From assembly GCA_034509425.1 (NCBI GenBank), contig JAVTVJ010000121.1, forward strand, positions 434,001 to 498,000: a stretch of 64,000 nt of DNA. The letters run 5' to 3'. The position numbers and the translations under genes were made by a program. Shown here piece after piece: positions 11,501-24,900 of this stretch; the first letter of the stretch is position 1, and every line of letters begins with the position of its first letter. The DNA comes from Eopsaltria australis (lineage: Eukaryota; Chordata; Aves; Passeriformes; Petroicidae). The notes below the pieces were generated by a model, which worked only from the letters and a program-made list of their open reading frames with translations, was not told the origin of the DNA and searched no databases.

Positions 11501-14160
11501 GCTTTTTTTAGCACTTAGAAACTCAAAAATAAGTTTTAAAAACCCAATGGACCATTCAGGCACCTGTATGATAGTCACTATATGTAATTTCCTATAAATT
11601 AATTTTTTTCCACCAGCAAATACACCTTGAACAATCAAAGGCCCAGAGATGTTCAGGGAGCAACAGACAATAGAGTAAGAAAATTTATAGGCGACATTCA
11701 AAATGCAACTGGCATTGCCAGATTTTACTGCACCCAGGTCTAAGTAAATTTTCAGCTCTTCTCATCACCCATAGAGAAGAATTGTAATATGTTGCCTTGT
11801 AAAAGTAAGAAAAATGCATTCTGATCTGCATCTGGATGTACAGGAGTCGGTTTCATTTACTTCTTGTCAGCCTATGACCCTTAGCATTTCCCTGCAGGTT
11901 TGATTTCAATCGAATTCCAAAAGTAAACCACTTCATAAGGCTTCTTGACTTTCAAGAGCTATAAAAAAAATAACTCTTAGTGTTTGCAGAAACAGAACAC
12001 TTTTATTTAATATGACCTTCTCATTTCTGATGCTTTCACCCTGAGCAGCTTGCCTTAGGAACCAAAGGATACAAACGTCCATTCAAATATCTCTTTTTAT
12101 TTTATATTTTGGGTTTGGTCTGACACAAAGTTTTTGACATGCCAGGAAATACAAATTTTCATATTATTTCTAGCTCTAAAAAAATCCAGAAATAACAAGA
12201 GAAGAAAAAAAGATTCAGAATTCACTGTAAGCTCCCTGCATGGAATACTTCCACACTACAACTAAGGCAATAGTGCACAGCATGTCAGACAATGTTAATA
12301 TTGTAGCAGCTGATCACAAATAAAATTAAGATGTTTTGAGACCATCACCAAAGGTTTTGCACAGTATTTTGCAGTAACACATGGGTTCCCATTCACTCTT
12401 GCAGAACTGTCTTCTGGTGTGAGTGGTGCTGTGAAAGAACAGGAAGTGTTCCAGATCCTGGATGTACTAATTTTTTTTCACGTTGAAGGATTGGAGAAAA
12501 TGCTTCTAAGAAATAATTTTTATTGACATCCCACTAGGTGACCTTTTTGGAGTCATCTTAGCCACATTCTAGGAGTGTTCCTATAACATCTGAAGAATTT
12601 AAAGTAGATTGTTATAAAGGGCTTTGTTTTTCTCTCTGAATTGTAGGGTTTCTATCCAGCCTTACACATGCACTGCCTGAAGGTGACCCTGAGGCTCATT
12701 GGCAACAGATGAACAGCCCTTAATTCTCATGGGCGCATTTTAGAAAACAGCAGAAACACAGCATGTGTGGAAAACCTCTGTCAGACTCATTAAGCAATTA
12801 CAATGATTTCTCAGGGGAATACAGCAACCACTCTTGTAGGAGCACCCTTAAAAACAAGAACAATTCTTACAGATGCACTGCATTGCTCTGAAATTCCACA
12901 TTTCCTTGGTTGCCTCAAGGGAAGAGTTAATTTTCTACTATGCATTCACTTCTGATCAGGTTCTCTCAGTACCTAGTAGCATTTCCAAGATCTCACTGGG
13001 ACTTACCCTCTGTCTCAAAGATTGTTTCATTAAAGACATTTTCATTTTAGTTTAATTTCGCCTTTTTTTGTCTGTCCTGCAAATCATCCTTTTTGGGCAA
13101 ATACCTTTATTTAATCATATATAATGCTGAAAACCTTGCTAAGAGTAAGATACAAAGTAAACATAAAATTTAGGTCTGAAAGAAGAAAAAAAAAAAAATC
13201 AGCCTATACAAAAGCAAAGAGAAAAAAAGGAACCATTCTCACCTCACACATTTTTCCCAAATTTGCATTCCTTGAATAAATACCAACCAAATCTATAAGT
13301 AGTTCACACCAGCTTTGGGTACTGAATGGTGGAGGGGAGATAGGACCTGGATTTTTTTGAAGGAAGGAGCTGGGGTATTTGTTTACTTTTATTGCACACC
13401 ACATGAGAATTACAAAGTCAATTTACAAGAAATACCCAGTTAGTCTGCTAACCTAAATTACTGATCTTGAGTTTTAGAAAAAACTGAATTCCAGAAAGTT
13501 CTGCTTTATCTGCAAAAATATTCATTTCAACATTAAATCTGTGAAGTTCTTAGTCAAGAACTACTACATTGCTCTTAAATTCAGAATGATTGGTTATAAG
13601 AATGTGAAATCATGCAAAGGACAGTTACTCTTTATAGAAAAATCTCACTGACCTCACTAATTCAACTAAAAAGAAATAGTCTCCTACTCATGTTATTTTA
13701 GACAAAGAAGTATATTCTACTCTGGTGCCCACCCATCTGGTTCCTCAGCAGGAAAATCCTTCCAAAGAGCCCAGTTCACAACAGCCATTCTGTCACAGGA
13801 AAATTCCACCCACATTTTGTGAGACAGGAAGATAACAAGTTTGGGATATGACAACTCAAACTCACTTTAGTAAGTGCAAATGCAGGGCACAAAACCCCTG
13901 CACAAAGCAGATTTCATGTGGTGTGCAGCATCCAAAGAACATTTGAATTTTACACAGAACACTGAGAAATGAATTTAAAAGAAAATATACAGACTGACTG
14001 CAGAGGAACTTGGTCATGATGGGAGTCTAACACAGAACTGCATCGCTTTTACTCAAATGAAGAATGAAAGTACTTTCAAACTAGTTTGCCTATAATAAAA
14101 AAGAATTATATGGAGAAGATTAGTAAGAATAATGGCTCTACTCTTCCAGTTTCTTTTAGC
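8506..14160. other. Unique non-coding DNA with a GC hairpin and a pyrimidine-rich block
   Basis: No supported gene. A GC hairpin (9370-9391) is listed separately. A block at 10840-11170 is GC- and pyrimidine-rich, with several acceptor-like CAGs but no long frame with recognisable features, and ends in an AACC-like run near 11125-11145. An A13 tract lies at 13186-13198 and makes an acceptor-like T tract on the minus strand, but all three frames behind it close quickly. Confidence 0.75.
9370..9391. other. Short GC hairpin (G6 to C6)
   Basis: GGGGGG (9370-9375) pairs with CCCCCC (9386-9391). The next C:G pair and nearby T/A bases extend the stem around a small loop. It stands out in AT-rich surroundings. 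No known RNA class is indicated. Confidence 0.5.
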
Positions 14161-14741
14161 TGAAATGTTTACAAGTGTGCGTGATTAATGGCAATCTGTC
14201 TCCATCATCACCTCTCAGAAAAGAAGGCCAACGTGCAGCACTTCTACCAGCACATATTAGATTGCCAGAAGAAAACAGATAATCTAAAGCCAGCCTTATA
14301 CCCTACAGAGCCAAAAGTGCCAAATACTAGAGAAACTGTCAGAGAGGTCTCAGAAGAAAAGCTGGCAGGCCAAGTGGAAAATACTAGCCAAAAGCAAAAC
14401 ACCTCAAGCAAAATGTGTCGAAACAAGGATTTCCCTCAATTTCTTATCAAGAATTGTGAGGAAGGCAGAGCAGGAAGAAGGAAGAAAGAAAACTTCTCTG
14501 AAATTAACAGGAAGTACACGAAAGTCTCAGTGTTGGCCAGATTGATCTTAGAGGTGTTTTAGTGTGTATGTCGAACTAATTTATTTTAGTAGGAATTTTT
14601 AAAAGGTCGATTATCTCAAAAATTTGCAAAAGATTTCCAGAAGCTCTTATTATCATGTTTCTCTCTCCATGGGCAACCTCAGGACATGGGGGTTTTTCCT
14701 GCTTTATTCACAATATGCCAGATTACCTGTTGTTCAATAAA
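14161..14741 (+). other. Candidate 3'-terminal exon: acceptor, 124-codon frame, AATAAA
   Basis: Signals lie in the order expected for a last exon: a pyrimidine-rich acceptor ending TTTTAG at 14160, an ATG-started frame of 124 codons (14188-14562), about 170 bases of AT-rich sequence, then AATAAA at 14736-14741. The predicted peptide is hydrophilic and rich in Lys, Glu, Gln and Asn, with a basic patch GRAGRRKKEN near residue 92. It has no signal peptide, membrane span or domain that I recognise. The ATG context is only moderate (G at +4, T at -3). Purine-rich composition alone can keep frames open, and AATAAA is frequent in such DNA, so this may be non-coding, a lncRNA terminal exon or chance. 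Confidence 0.2.
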
Positions 14742-16100
14742 GTGGTAATTTCCTCTGAAAGCACAGGCTTCATTTTAATATGATTACTATGAACAATAGA
14801 TTAAGGTCAATCATGCAACATGCAGGGGGGTTTAAGCAAAGAATATAATACTGTGAGATATTCAGACAGGTGACATAGGGCTCCTCACATTCAATCACCC
14901 ATACTCTAAACTTCAGTAAGATTGTAGTATAAACAATAAGGCCTTATAAGATGCAGTATAACAGCACAACTCTTGCTACTGTCAGAGACAATCCCAGGAA
15001 ACTGAACTCAGACACATGCAGCACATTTCTGGAGAATCAGAATTATCTGACACAGCCCTTAGTCACTATTCTTTAAATCTAAATACAGTTAAGCATAAAG
15101 GTATTCAAAGTTTCTGAGTCTTTGGCAGCTCAAATTCTAGGTCTAAAATAGAATATGAAGAGAATAAGGAATGTAGTAGATATCCTTTATTTGTGTCCTT
15201 GAATCTAGATAAAGTGCAGAGATATCAGAAACAAAAATAAAATGAAAATTAATAATAATTTTCACTCTTTTCTCATCTGTAGGGTTTGCAACAGTAATAT
15301 TTAAGATTCAAAGCATTTAAATATGAATGGTAAGGAAGTGGGATGTGCCAAGTAGAGCTTTTACTGTTATGCCTTAAGATCTGTTTAAAAATTAAGTTGC
15401 TGCTCCTGAATAGATTCCAGGGATGGGAGTCTCCAAGGATTTTTCTAGTCATAGCAAAAGGAAAACGTTGAAACAGTTTGTAGTGCTTCATAAACTCTCC
15501 AAGTATGTATGCATAAGCTGTTTCTGTTTTTCCCCAGATTCAGTGAAAGTCTTGAAAAGTATGTATCCAGAACCTGCTCCTCAGCTTTTTTGTTGTTTTC
15601 ACCAGTTATCAGTGGAAACAGCTAAACCTTTTGTGTTATGTGTTACCCCCTGTAAATGCCCTGACACAGCTTCAAGAATTTTTTCTGCATCTAGCCTGTT
15701 TCTGTGGTACAGAGATCAGGAAGAGCTCACTCAGACTCATGGTCTGTTAGTAACAGTGTAGGGACACAACTACTCAGTCTCATTCTAATAACCTCATTGT
15801 GGCAACTGAATTATAATCACTGTATTCTGGACCATTTACATCCCTTTTCTCTTGGATGTCTTAGATGAATTTCTTTCCTGAGAAGCATGCAACTTTTAGC
15901 AACAAAAACGTAATATAAACCCAGTCTTTGTGTATGTTTTAGTTTAAGGAGAAAGTAAGCGTGTTAGCTGTACAGTAAGATTGTACTGGAGAGTGATATG
16001 TTCCTACTTTACACTTAGCCTTGTCTTAAAAAAATCAATCAAAAGAACAACTTTAAGTGAGTTATTCAATTTTTTTAAGTAACTTAAAGAATGTTAACCC
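14742..16100. other. Unique AT-rich non-coding DNA
   Basis: No supported gene. A strong acceptor-like tract (about 15517-15537) precedes an open frame that runs to a stop at 15761. It lacks a downstream AATAAA nearby and has no recognisable domain. Confidence 0.7.
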
Positions 16101-16140
16101 TCAATACAAAAGTTAAAAAAAAAAAAAAAAAAATCAATAC
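16101..16140. repeat. A19 tract flanked by 7-bp direct repeats
   Basis: TCAATAC occurs at 16101-16107 and again at 16134-16140. Between them is AAAAGTT followed by 19 adenines (16115-16133). The layout resembles a target-site duplication around a retroposed poly(A) tail with almost no body. The alternative is a slipped A tract beside a chance repeat. Confidence 0.5.
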
Positions 16141-19100
16141 TTTGGTCTGACCATTCCCACAGCTTAGAAACTAACTATGTATCAGTTAACATTTATACAA
16201 AAACAAGAAAGAATAGGCACACACACCCAGCATAAATAACATAAAAACGCAAAAAACAAAGGGACAAAAGAATTGTTAAGAGAATAGTTCACTGTAGATA
16301 GGTTCTCCATAAGCTGTAAGGTACCCTCATTTCCACCCTTTTTAGCTCAATTCCTTCCCTCAACTTCTACTTAATATAGTCCTTCAGCTGGGCTAATGTG
16401 ATGAGATTCTGCTGGGATGCAGTTAGAAAGTCCCAGGGACATCCAATTGACAATAACAAGCATCAGCAGGAGCTGAGAACAGGTTTAGTTGTACCACCTG
16501 CTGCTTGGTCTTTCAGACCCCTTCGTCATTGGACCCTCCTCCTTGGTTTCTCACCTTATACACACACACCTTAAAAATGTGGCTTGTCTATATTCCACTT
16601 TGTCTCACCCTAGAGAGTTACAATTAATTTCAAATTCATCTTCACCTTTCCTGTGAAAAGGTGGAGTCCTCATGTAAAAGGACACTTTTACATAAAAACA
16701 AGATTTTGCCCTAGATGATACTTTAATTAATTGTTTTAGGAGTCAGTGAATTTACTCATCTTCTTACTCATGAAGATTCCTGCATCCGTCCTTGTTATGA
16801 ATTTGGATGATTTTTTATTATGTTATGTATATGCTAATAGAATAAGTGAATTCATACAAGTGGTTATTAAAGCCAGTCAGAAAACATTATTTAGAGTGTC
16901 TTCCTTGATTAACTGCACACACAGTGCTCTCTCCTCTAGGGCAGAGACCACTGTGGCTCGAAGACTTCACAAAAATTATATACAGAATACCAGAACATGA
17001 TATACTCAGCCAAATTTCTATAAACTCAATCTTTCCTCAGAGAATTAGGACACTCTATCAAGACTCTAGGACAAAATCATTCCTCTCTGAAAATTGATTA
17101 ATAGTAAAAGTAAAAATTCATGCTTCACAACAAAATCTTTGCAATTTTGGAAATGTTTCAAGTACTGTTCTATATAATCATTTTATCAATTATTGTTATT
17201 TAAAACATATATATTCCTCTGGAATCTTTTTCTACAGTTATTACTTGCAGACTATAACCAAAACATGCTGTTATAAATAATGAAGTTTATATTTTACTTC
17301 TTTCCAGACAGGGAATTCTAGGAGATGAATTATTTATGGATTATTTTAGATTCAGAACAACTCTATGGTTTCTCTTTATGCAGCTCCAAATACACCAGCC
17401 AGAGATTAACAGAAATGAGATGGATCTAGTCAAGTCAGTACAAGCACTAATTCCACTGATCATGATGTGGAATATAAGATGTTCTTTTTACTTGCTACGG
17501 AAAACAAGTTGTGCTGATAATGTAGTAGAAGCTTCCCATGCCGTTTGCGGAAAAGAAATTCACATAACTTAAAGCTAATTTTAAAATACTGGATTAGTTC
17601 TCCTGCTCAGGGAAACCCTTAAAATTCTGCTGATTTGGCATAAAGGTGCATCTATTGCTCTTGACACTCCTTGAAGTAATGAGAACAGAATCCCAAATAA
17701 TCCAGATATTTCTGCCAGCAATAACCACTTTTCTAGTAGAAAAAAAATTCTCTGTATTACAAGTAACATGTCAATTAACAAAAAGTGGTCTGACAGCAGC
17801 CTTAGCAATACTGCTCCAGATGAATGCTGATTTCCAGCTTACAGCTATTTAACTATTACTCAAAATCTGTCCTGCTCTGCAGGTGGGTGATTGGTTTTCC
17901 TAAAAACACTATTTTTCATGACTTGAAACACCGTAGGGGGACAGGAATCATGGTTCAAAAATCCAGAGATTTTTTTAATTATAGCAAAATATTGACATTA
18001 CATATCAACCTAGCCTCTAGTGAGCATTCATTCTACCATATTAAAATTTTCCTGTTGAACATATCAGCCAGAACCTGCCTTCAGAACACTGGATTAGGCT
18101 AGCAGTGCACTATGAATACTTTTCTAGAAAAACTTAATCTCTTCAATTTCCATTACTTTAAAATGAAGAAATAAAACTTGAAATTTATCTATTTTTGCAC
18201 TATTTAATGGTACTATGAATGATTTCCTGGTAACTCATTGCAGTTTATGAGCTGTTTGAGGAGAGATCACTCTTTGTGCTTGTGATTTGCTGCTCGGTCA
18301 TATAAATGGCAATATCTGAATTCCAATTGAATAAAGTTGGCTTAAAGCTGGGAACATAACTCTAGACAACAAAAATGTGAAGATAATATTTATTTAATAT
18401 TTAAAAATCATTTTCTCTCTCCTCATATACCTAGCTCTGCATGTTGATCTAATAAATAAGTACTATTATTTAAATAGTACTATTTAAATATTTAAATAAG
18501 TACTATTATTTATACTAACAAAAAGACATTACTTTCATTAAACGAATTACAACACAAATATAGAGGAAATACACAGGGCAGTACAGGAAAGGAAGGAGTT
18601 CCCATTGTAGAAGGGTGTGCTTGAAGGGTACTTTATAAACCCAGAAACACTGAGTTTTCCTGGAGAAAACTTGCAGCAAGATAATGTTGCAGCTGTTGAA
18701 TTTGCTTTATCTTACTGAAAATATAAGAGTTTTCTCTGCTGGCAATGGGGAAAGTAGAGGACAGTAGAACAAAGGATCCACATACAGCAGAGTCCTCTGG
18801 ACATGTCTGTTCAGAACCTCAAAACAATAAATCTTCATTCAAATTCAAACCCTCACTCTGCAGTACAAATGCCCTCAGGAGAGCTGTAAAGCATTTTCTG
18901 CAGCCATTCCCATTAGCTGAGAAAACTCCCCTCAAATCCTCCTACAGGAACATCCTCAGTGAGAGAAGTAAAACAAATAACAAATAAACAGCAATGATGT
19001 TATTTGGGTGAAAAGCTCATACATTGATAACATCATTATGACAAAGTATTTGGTTTGTATGTTTAAAAGTGACACAGAATTTTTTCCTCTTCCCTGAGGA

Positions 19101-20760
19101 GCAGACACACATAAACCTTGGGGTCAAATAGAATACAAACCCACCTGAACATCCCTCTTTTCTCCAAGTAAGGCAAGTTCTGACAGAAGTGAACCAGACT
19201 TGAAGACAGCCATGGAGGCAACTACATAGGATCAGAGACAAGTTCAGCAAACTGTAAAGCCAGGTTAGCTGGACAGTCTGAATTAACCCCCTTGAAAAGA
19301 GCTTCTGCTTCAAACTACTACTGAAATAACCCAGATATCTCCATGTGGATATTTCCCCCCACTGTTAAGAAATTTTGCCCTCAGAGCAAAAGTTGCTGTT
19401 TTCTGGAATGGGCTCATGGCTGAACATCTGCAGAGCCTGTCCTGTTCACACTGAAGGTGTTCATGCTTTTGCAGAGAATACAGTTCTTGGAAAACATTTG
19501 TCTTAACATCTCACAGGCAGAATGAGCACAATCTCACAGGATGAACCTATCTTTTTGGGAGTTAATATTCAGAGATACAGGAAAATTCTATCACATTGCT
19601 GTAGCGTTCACAACATTAACTGTAAGCAAAACAATAGAATCCAAATATTGTTGTGACCAATCATCCTCTTTGACCTTTACACCAAAGTTGGCTTTTGACA
19701 ACTGATCATGAAGCTTACATTTTTCTAACAGTATAAAAAAATCTACCAGAAGTTGCCTACAGCAGAATTGGGAGCTTCCCTAGACAAACAATAAAGACAC
19801 TGTGGAGTCAGCTACAATGCCACTGCTGCTCATGCAGCCTAGAAAAGCCATAGAAAAGAATATGCAGAATTTGAGACAAGTACAATTATTCTAGAAGTTA
19901 GTAAGAACAGTGACTCTGAGGTGCTCAGGGCCTTGCAGGGCACCTGCGGAAATTTTCACCTGCAGCAAGCTCCAAAAGAATGCTGATAAGGTTTTAAACT
20001 CCAAGGAGACAATTTTCATTGGAATTAAACTAAAAGAGCTGCCATCTTAAACAGAAAAGGCAAAAACTGGAAAAATAGAACACAATAAAAATGAAGTATA
20101 CACAATCCTTCCCAGCCTGCTGTCCATATTGGCACATCTTTCATTCTAGAATTGATTTTCCCTATCTTATACATTTTCTGAGCTGCAAAAAAGTCTACCC
20201 AGCCTCAGGGTTGGTCCTTCAGACCTCTCTAAGGCCAAGTTAGCTGCTCCCAATTTGGGCCTTCTCACTTGTTACCACTACAGTCTTCATAACCTCCTCT
20301 CCAGGCAGGCTCCATTCCATCCAATTTTCTTAGCAAAACTTGATTTCATTGCAAGCAGAAAAAAATTAAAAATCAAATAATCAAATACTGCCTATAAGAG
20401 ACAGAAACCAAGAAAGGAAAAGATGAAAGGGAAGTAACCACTTTGTGAGTTTTTATTTATTTTCACAAATTCAGAATAAACTGCTTTGCCTTCAAAACAC
20501 TGCATAATTCAAGCACGCATTCCCATATGAGAATTCTTAGTTGGTAGGGAGAGTAAAAAATCATGCTTTTCAAAGAGAAGGTACATCACCCTGGTTTCTA
20601 GAAGTGTTCCAGGGAAGAATAAACTATTTTATTTTAAAGTCCTAGTAGTGCTTTTTTTAAAGAAAAAGTATTTCAAGTATTATTTTTTAGAGAAAATACC
20701 TCTCTACTATCTCCTCCTTTCTAAAAGGGTCATTTAAATATTAGTTAACACTAAAGCATC
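16141..20760. other. Unique AT-rich non-coding DNA around the 18.5-kb palindrome
   Basis: No supported gene. The only structured element noticed is the AT palindrome with direct repeats at 18454-18514, listed separately. Open frames here are short and featureless. Confidence 0.75.
18454..18514. repeat. 24-bp perfect AT palindrome between 40-bp-spaced direct repeats
   Basis: AAATAAGTACTATTATTTA at 18454-18472 recurs from 18494. Between and overlapping them, 18467-18490 is a perfect palindrome centred on GTAC (TATTTAAATAGT and its complement). Such AT-rich cruciform-forming units often arise by replication slippage with template switching. Confidence 0.75.
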
Positions 20761-20877
20761 TAAATACTAGTAAAGGATAGAGAAAAATCACTGAAGTAGC
20801 TCACCTGATGGCATCTCAAAGGAAAACGTACTAGACAAGGAATATAGTTAATGAAAAAAATCCATTTTCTTTTTTAC
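20761..20877 (+). repeat. Dispersed direct repeat, copy 1
   Basis: It shares an ordered series of blocks with copy 2 (21808-21930): ACTA.TAA, AGGATAGAGAAAAATCACT, AAGTAGCTCACC, GGTG/TGATG..CATCTCAA, CTAGACAAGGAATA, AATGA(G)AAAAAAA and a TTTTCTTTTTTA-like end. The family is not recognised. It may be a segmental duplication or two insertions of an old short element. Confidence 0.65.
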
Positions 20878-21807
20878 ATTCCTGCAACTCCATTCTAAAA
20901 GGAAGAGAGAGTAAACGGGGAAAACAAAAAGGCAAGACAAAACTAAAATGGCTTTTGCACCATCCTAAAAGTAAAATAAATGAGTACATACTCTGAAATA
21001 AATGTAAATGTGCAAAGCTGCAGAAAATGGTTCACTAGAGTTTGTGATTTCTGCTACAGCTTTATAAAACAATAAATATGTCCAGCAAGATACTGAAAAC
21101 TTTTTGGATCAAACTGCAAGTGTAGAGAAAATCACCAGAATGTTTCTCATGTGCAGCCCTGTGCTCTGACTCAGAGGCTCACATCCCCTGTCACCCCCAC
21201 CACGAGAAGTGCCACTGCCCAAGAACTGTAAAATCTCTTCCGACACCAGTTACAACAATTTGAGAGCTGGCAATTTAAATCTGGCACATAATATCTTCTG
21301 TCAAAATAATTACAGCCTTTTGGGACAGGTTTTCCTGTGCTGTCCGGATTTCTTTGTGCAAGGTTGTCCCCTTGTCATTTGCAACCACATCCATAACATT
21401 TTAATGGCAATTGCTGGACCTTCCACGCTGCTACTGAGCTGTCTCAAATAATTTTGACATATTTTATTCCCAAGACTAAGCCTAATGAACAGTTTGGGCT
21501 GACAAACCATACCAAACAGCCATATCTGTATTTATCAAAAGCAGCTCAATCTTAACTATTAAAGCCACTAAAATATTTCAAATTCAGAAGCCTATTATGT
21601 AAGTTTCAGGACTCCAACTATAGCTCCGAACAGAAATATTACAATTTAAAAAAAACCCCACACAACCATAAACAGGTATCCTCTGGCAGAGAATTTGTGA
21701 GTACTTTCTCTTCCTGCTACATCTTTGAGTTTCAGACTAAAAATTCGGTACAATAATGCATAATGAGAACAGACATCAGTTTTTGCTTGCATTTATAGAT
21801 CACCTGA

Positions 21808-21930
21808 ACACTACTAAATAAGGATAGAGAAAAATCACTAAAGTAGCTCACCCGGTGACATCTCAATCAATTAAAATCTATCTAGTAAGGAATACATGCA
21901 ATGAGAAAAAAAAATCAGTTTTCCTTTTTA
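21808..21930 (+). repeat. Dispersed direct repeat, copy 2
   Basis: Diverged partner of 20761-20877, about 1.05 kb downstream in the same orientation. The cores AGGATAGAGAAAAATCACT and AAGTAGCTCACC are nearly identical. Similarity fades at both ends, with only a hint beyond the 3' end (CTGCATTCCAATTGAAT against CTCCATTCTAAAAG). Confidence 0.65.
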
Positions 21931-24900
21931 CTGTACTTCAGACTACAAATATGGTATAACTGCATTCCAATTGAATTACAAGATACTAGGAGCTGAGTCT
22001 TAGTGGTGGTCAGTAAACCTGACTTCAAAGGTTGGATAGATTTTTTCAAAAAACATATCTGATTTGGCATTAGTCTCTCTCAATTTTCCATTCAGGAAAC
22101 CAGAAATTCTGAGAAAATATTGCCCTAAAAACACTAAAGTGCAGTATTCTGAAACAAAAGGTCCTGGGGTGATGTGATAGTGATGACAATTTCCTCATAG
22201 AGCCTGTGAAGCACAGCAGACCCCAAGAGCTGGCAGTTCTCCTGCACTGCTCCCTGGGCAAGGGCCAGGCATGACCCACGCTGAGCCCTGCAGCCACCAG
22301 GAGCTAGGGAGCTCAAACTCCAACCTCAGCACAAGCTCATTGGGAGGTAGAGCAGCATCCAGGACAGGCCTGGTCACTTCATGCCTTGAGGACTGAATTC
22401 AACATACTCAGGGTCCACACTCTGGGGCAAAGTTGTTCTGGGAAACCCTTACGAGCTGTGACCCATAGTTTCTATTGTGCATGAATGTAACTGGCCCAGT
22501 ACTGTCACCCAGCAAAGGAAATTTCCTTATCTTATGGGGATTTTTCTTCAGAAGAAAATGTTCTACCAGCTCCTGTTGCCAATTACTTCCCAAGCAACAG
22601 GAAAATCCGCAGACAAACAGCTTTGTGAGTGCAGCAGCTGCAGCCCTTGGCCTTAATGCAGAGCCTGTCCCAGGCAGGCTCCATCCATTAGCTGTGTCTG
22701 GGTGCTGCACAAAGGCTGACACAGCTCAACACCACGCCCAGCCTGCCCCAGGCACATCATCGGGACATTTCCCTCAGCAGAGGATGTCTCTAATCAGATT
22801 TTTGTCAGAAACCAGTGGTGCAGCAGGCATGGAAATCAATAACAGCTTCCTCTGTTGCCCACGTCTTTACTGTATTTGTATTTTAAATTAAACAGAGCTT
22901 TATCTAAGCTGCTGTCTATGACTGTGTTTTGGTATGGACCACATCACCGCATCATTTGAGGATCTTTCGTATTTCTGTGGGATGACATATATACTTCTAC
23001 ACCTTAAATTTTTTAGTTATAAAAAAAGGGGGAGGGGGGAAGGCAGGACATAAGAGTTCATAGTAATCAAACCATTAATTGCACTTTTTCTTGAATCAGT
23101 GAAGAACAAGTTGAACTTAATTATCCCTTTCCAAAGTGAGTCTTCAAATAATTTTAATTAATTAGGAATAGTTTACCAAGACCTTTGCTTAGCCTTCTGC
23201 TTCTTGGGGTCTGAACAGAGGAAGACAATTGGAACATCACCAGGAAGAATTACTGAGCCCACTCCTCTTGGCCATTACTCTGAGCTGGCAGAATAAAAAG
23301 GTTTTCTCTTCCTCTCCTCTCATTGCAATAGGGATCAATTTGCATTTAGTTCATAAGTCTGTGAAAGGCAGATTGCACAAGAGATTGCCTAAGAATAAAA
23401 GCTTCTAAAGCATTTTTAAATTTAAAACAACACAAAAAAATACGTATTTATCTTAAGCTCAAAGACATGTAATTTTGTTTCTCTTAATCACTCCCATGAA
23501 AACACTGCATTTTTTTTATTTCTCTGGTCTGTGACCATTTCCAGCTAGCAGATTTCAGTTAAAATGGAAAAGGAGTTTTTCCCCAGACTATTTTCTTAGA
23601 AACCACTGAAGTGTGTCTTCCACAGGAAAAGTTTCAAAGACCAGAACATTGACCCAAGAGACAGAGAGCAATACAAAGATTAATCTGAAGCACACACAGC
23701 TCCAGAAGATGTCTTTTTGGGCAAACATTTTAAAAATAACCAAGAATCAACCATTAGTAAGGAAGCATTTCTAAAAATTGACTATAACCTAGAAGGGGAA
23801 CAGGTCTTCTGTATTAGATACACAGAATATTCCCAAAAACTGCACACTCTCTATGCTAGACAGCATCATGCTTATACACTAAACAAAATGAAAATAAAAA
23901 AGAAATTAACAGCAAGTCTCCCTGTACATTCCATTCATTTTACCTTCTTTGCATGCATATTTAAATATGAAAGCCAGTGGAATATCTGCAGCAAATAATC
24001 CATTATTGGTTTGAGGTCTTGTTCAGATTAACATCCACTGGCACAAGTTTTACATCTGCATTATAAAAATATTTTGAGTTCTCAACCCTTCATACATACA
24101 CCAAGAATAATGACAGCAATTTGCAATATCTAACACATACAAATACATTCAATTTATTCTACATTTTCTTTGCAATGCATACTCCAATATAATACTTTCA
24201 ACATCTTAATAAACTAACACTGGTGGCCATAGAAAGCTGGAATAAAGCAATAAATGCTCTATAGACTCTCACCAAAAAGATACAGATCATCAACATTTAT
24301 GATACAGGTACACAGTAGGGTAGAGTACTGAAAGTTTAAATATCTGAGGAAATTAAACTGAGATAGAGAGGTAGGGTTTAGATAAGAAAATATTCAGGTG
24401 AAAGAATAATGAGAATTTTTGAGGGGTTTTTGTTTTGTTTTTTTTTTTTATAATAAAGCCTCTTGGACAATGAGATCATATCACCATCATTCCTATTTGA
24501 ACACTGACACATTGAATACTTCTCACTGCAATGCATTAAAAATGTCTGATTGGGAACATTTCAGTGCCAGGGGAGAAGAGATGAGAATTTTCCAGCTTGA
24601 ATCTGTACTTTCAAAATGATGGGCGCGTTCTTAGTTTAATGTTGAAGGCTAGAATTGCTCTAAATTCCTCTTCAATTTTCTATATGTGAAGTATTTAGGT
24701 GGATCAGCTGAGAAAATACTGTTCTTGCTTTATGAAACTCTGAGCTCTGTATGTACCCTCCCCTGGCAGGATTACAGAGGATTTAACCACCACACATGTG
24801 CCCAGTGCTTTTTAAAGTTTAAATATCATTTTTCAATTTGGGGCCTCAGTATAGCAGTTATACACATTTGCAAAACTTTACACACAATTTTCTTAGTGAA

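Noticed and set aside
15423..15761. 112-codon frame with a strong acceptor at 15537 inside it
   Set aside because: The Cys/Phe/Leu-rich peptide looks random, no polyadenylation signal lies close, and the frame also extends upstream of the acceptor.
22475..22891. 138-codon plus-strand frame overlapping a 104-codon minus-strand frame
   Set aside because: Both strands are open because the patch is GC-rich and stop-poor. The peptides look like random translation.
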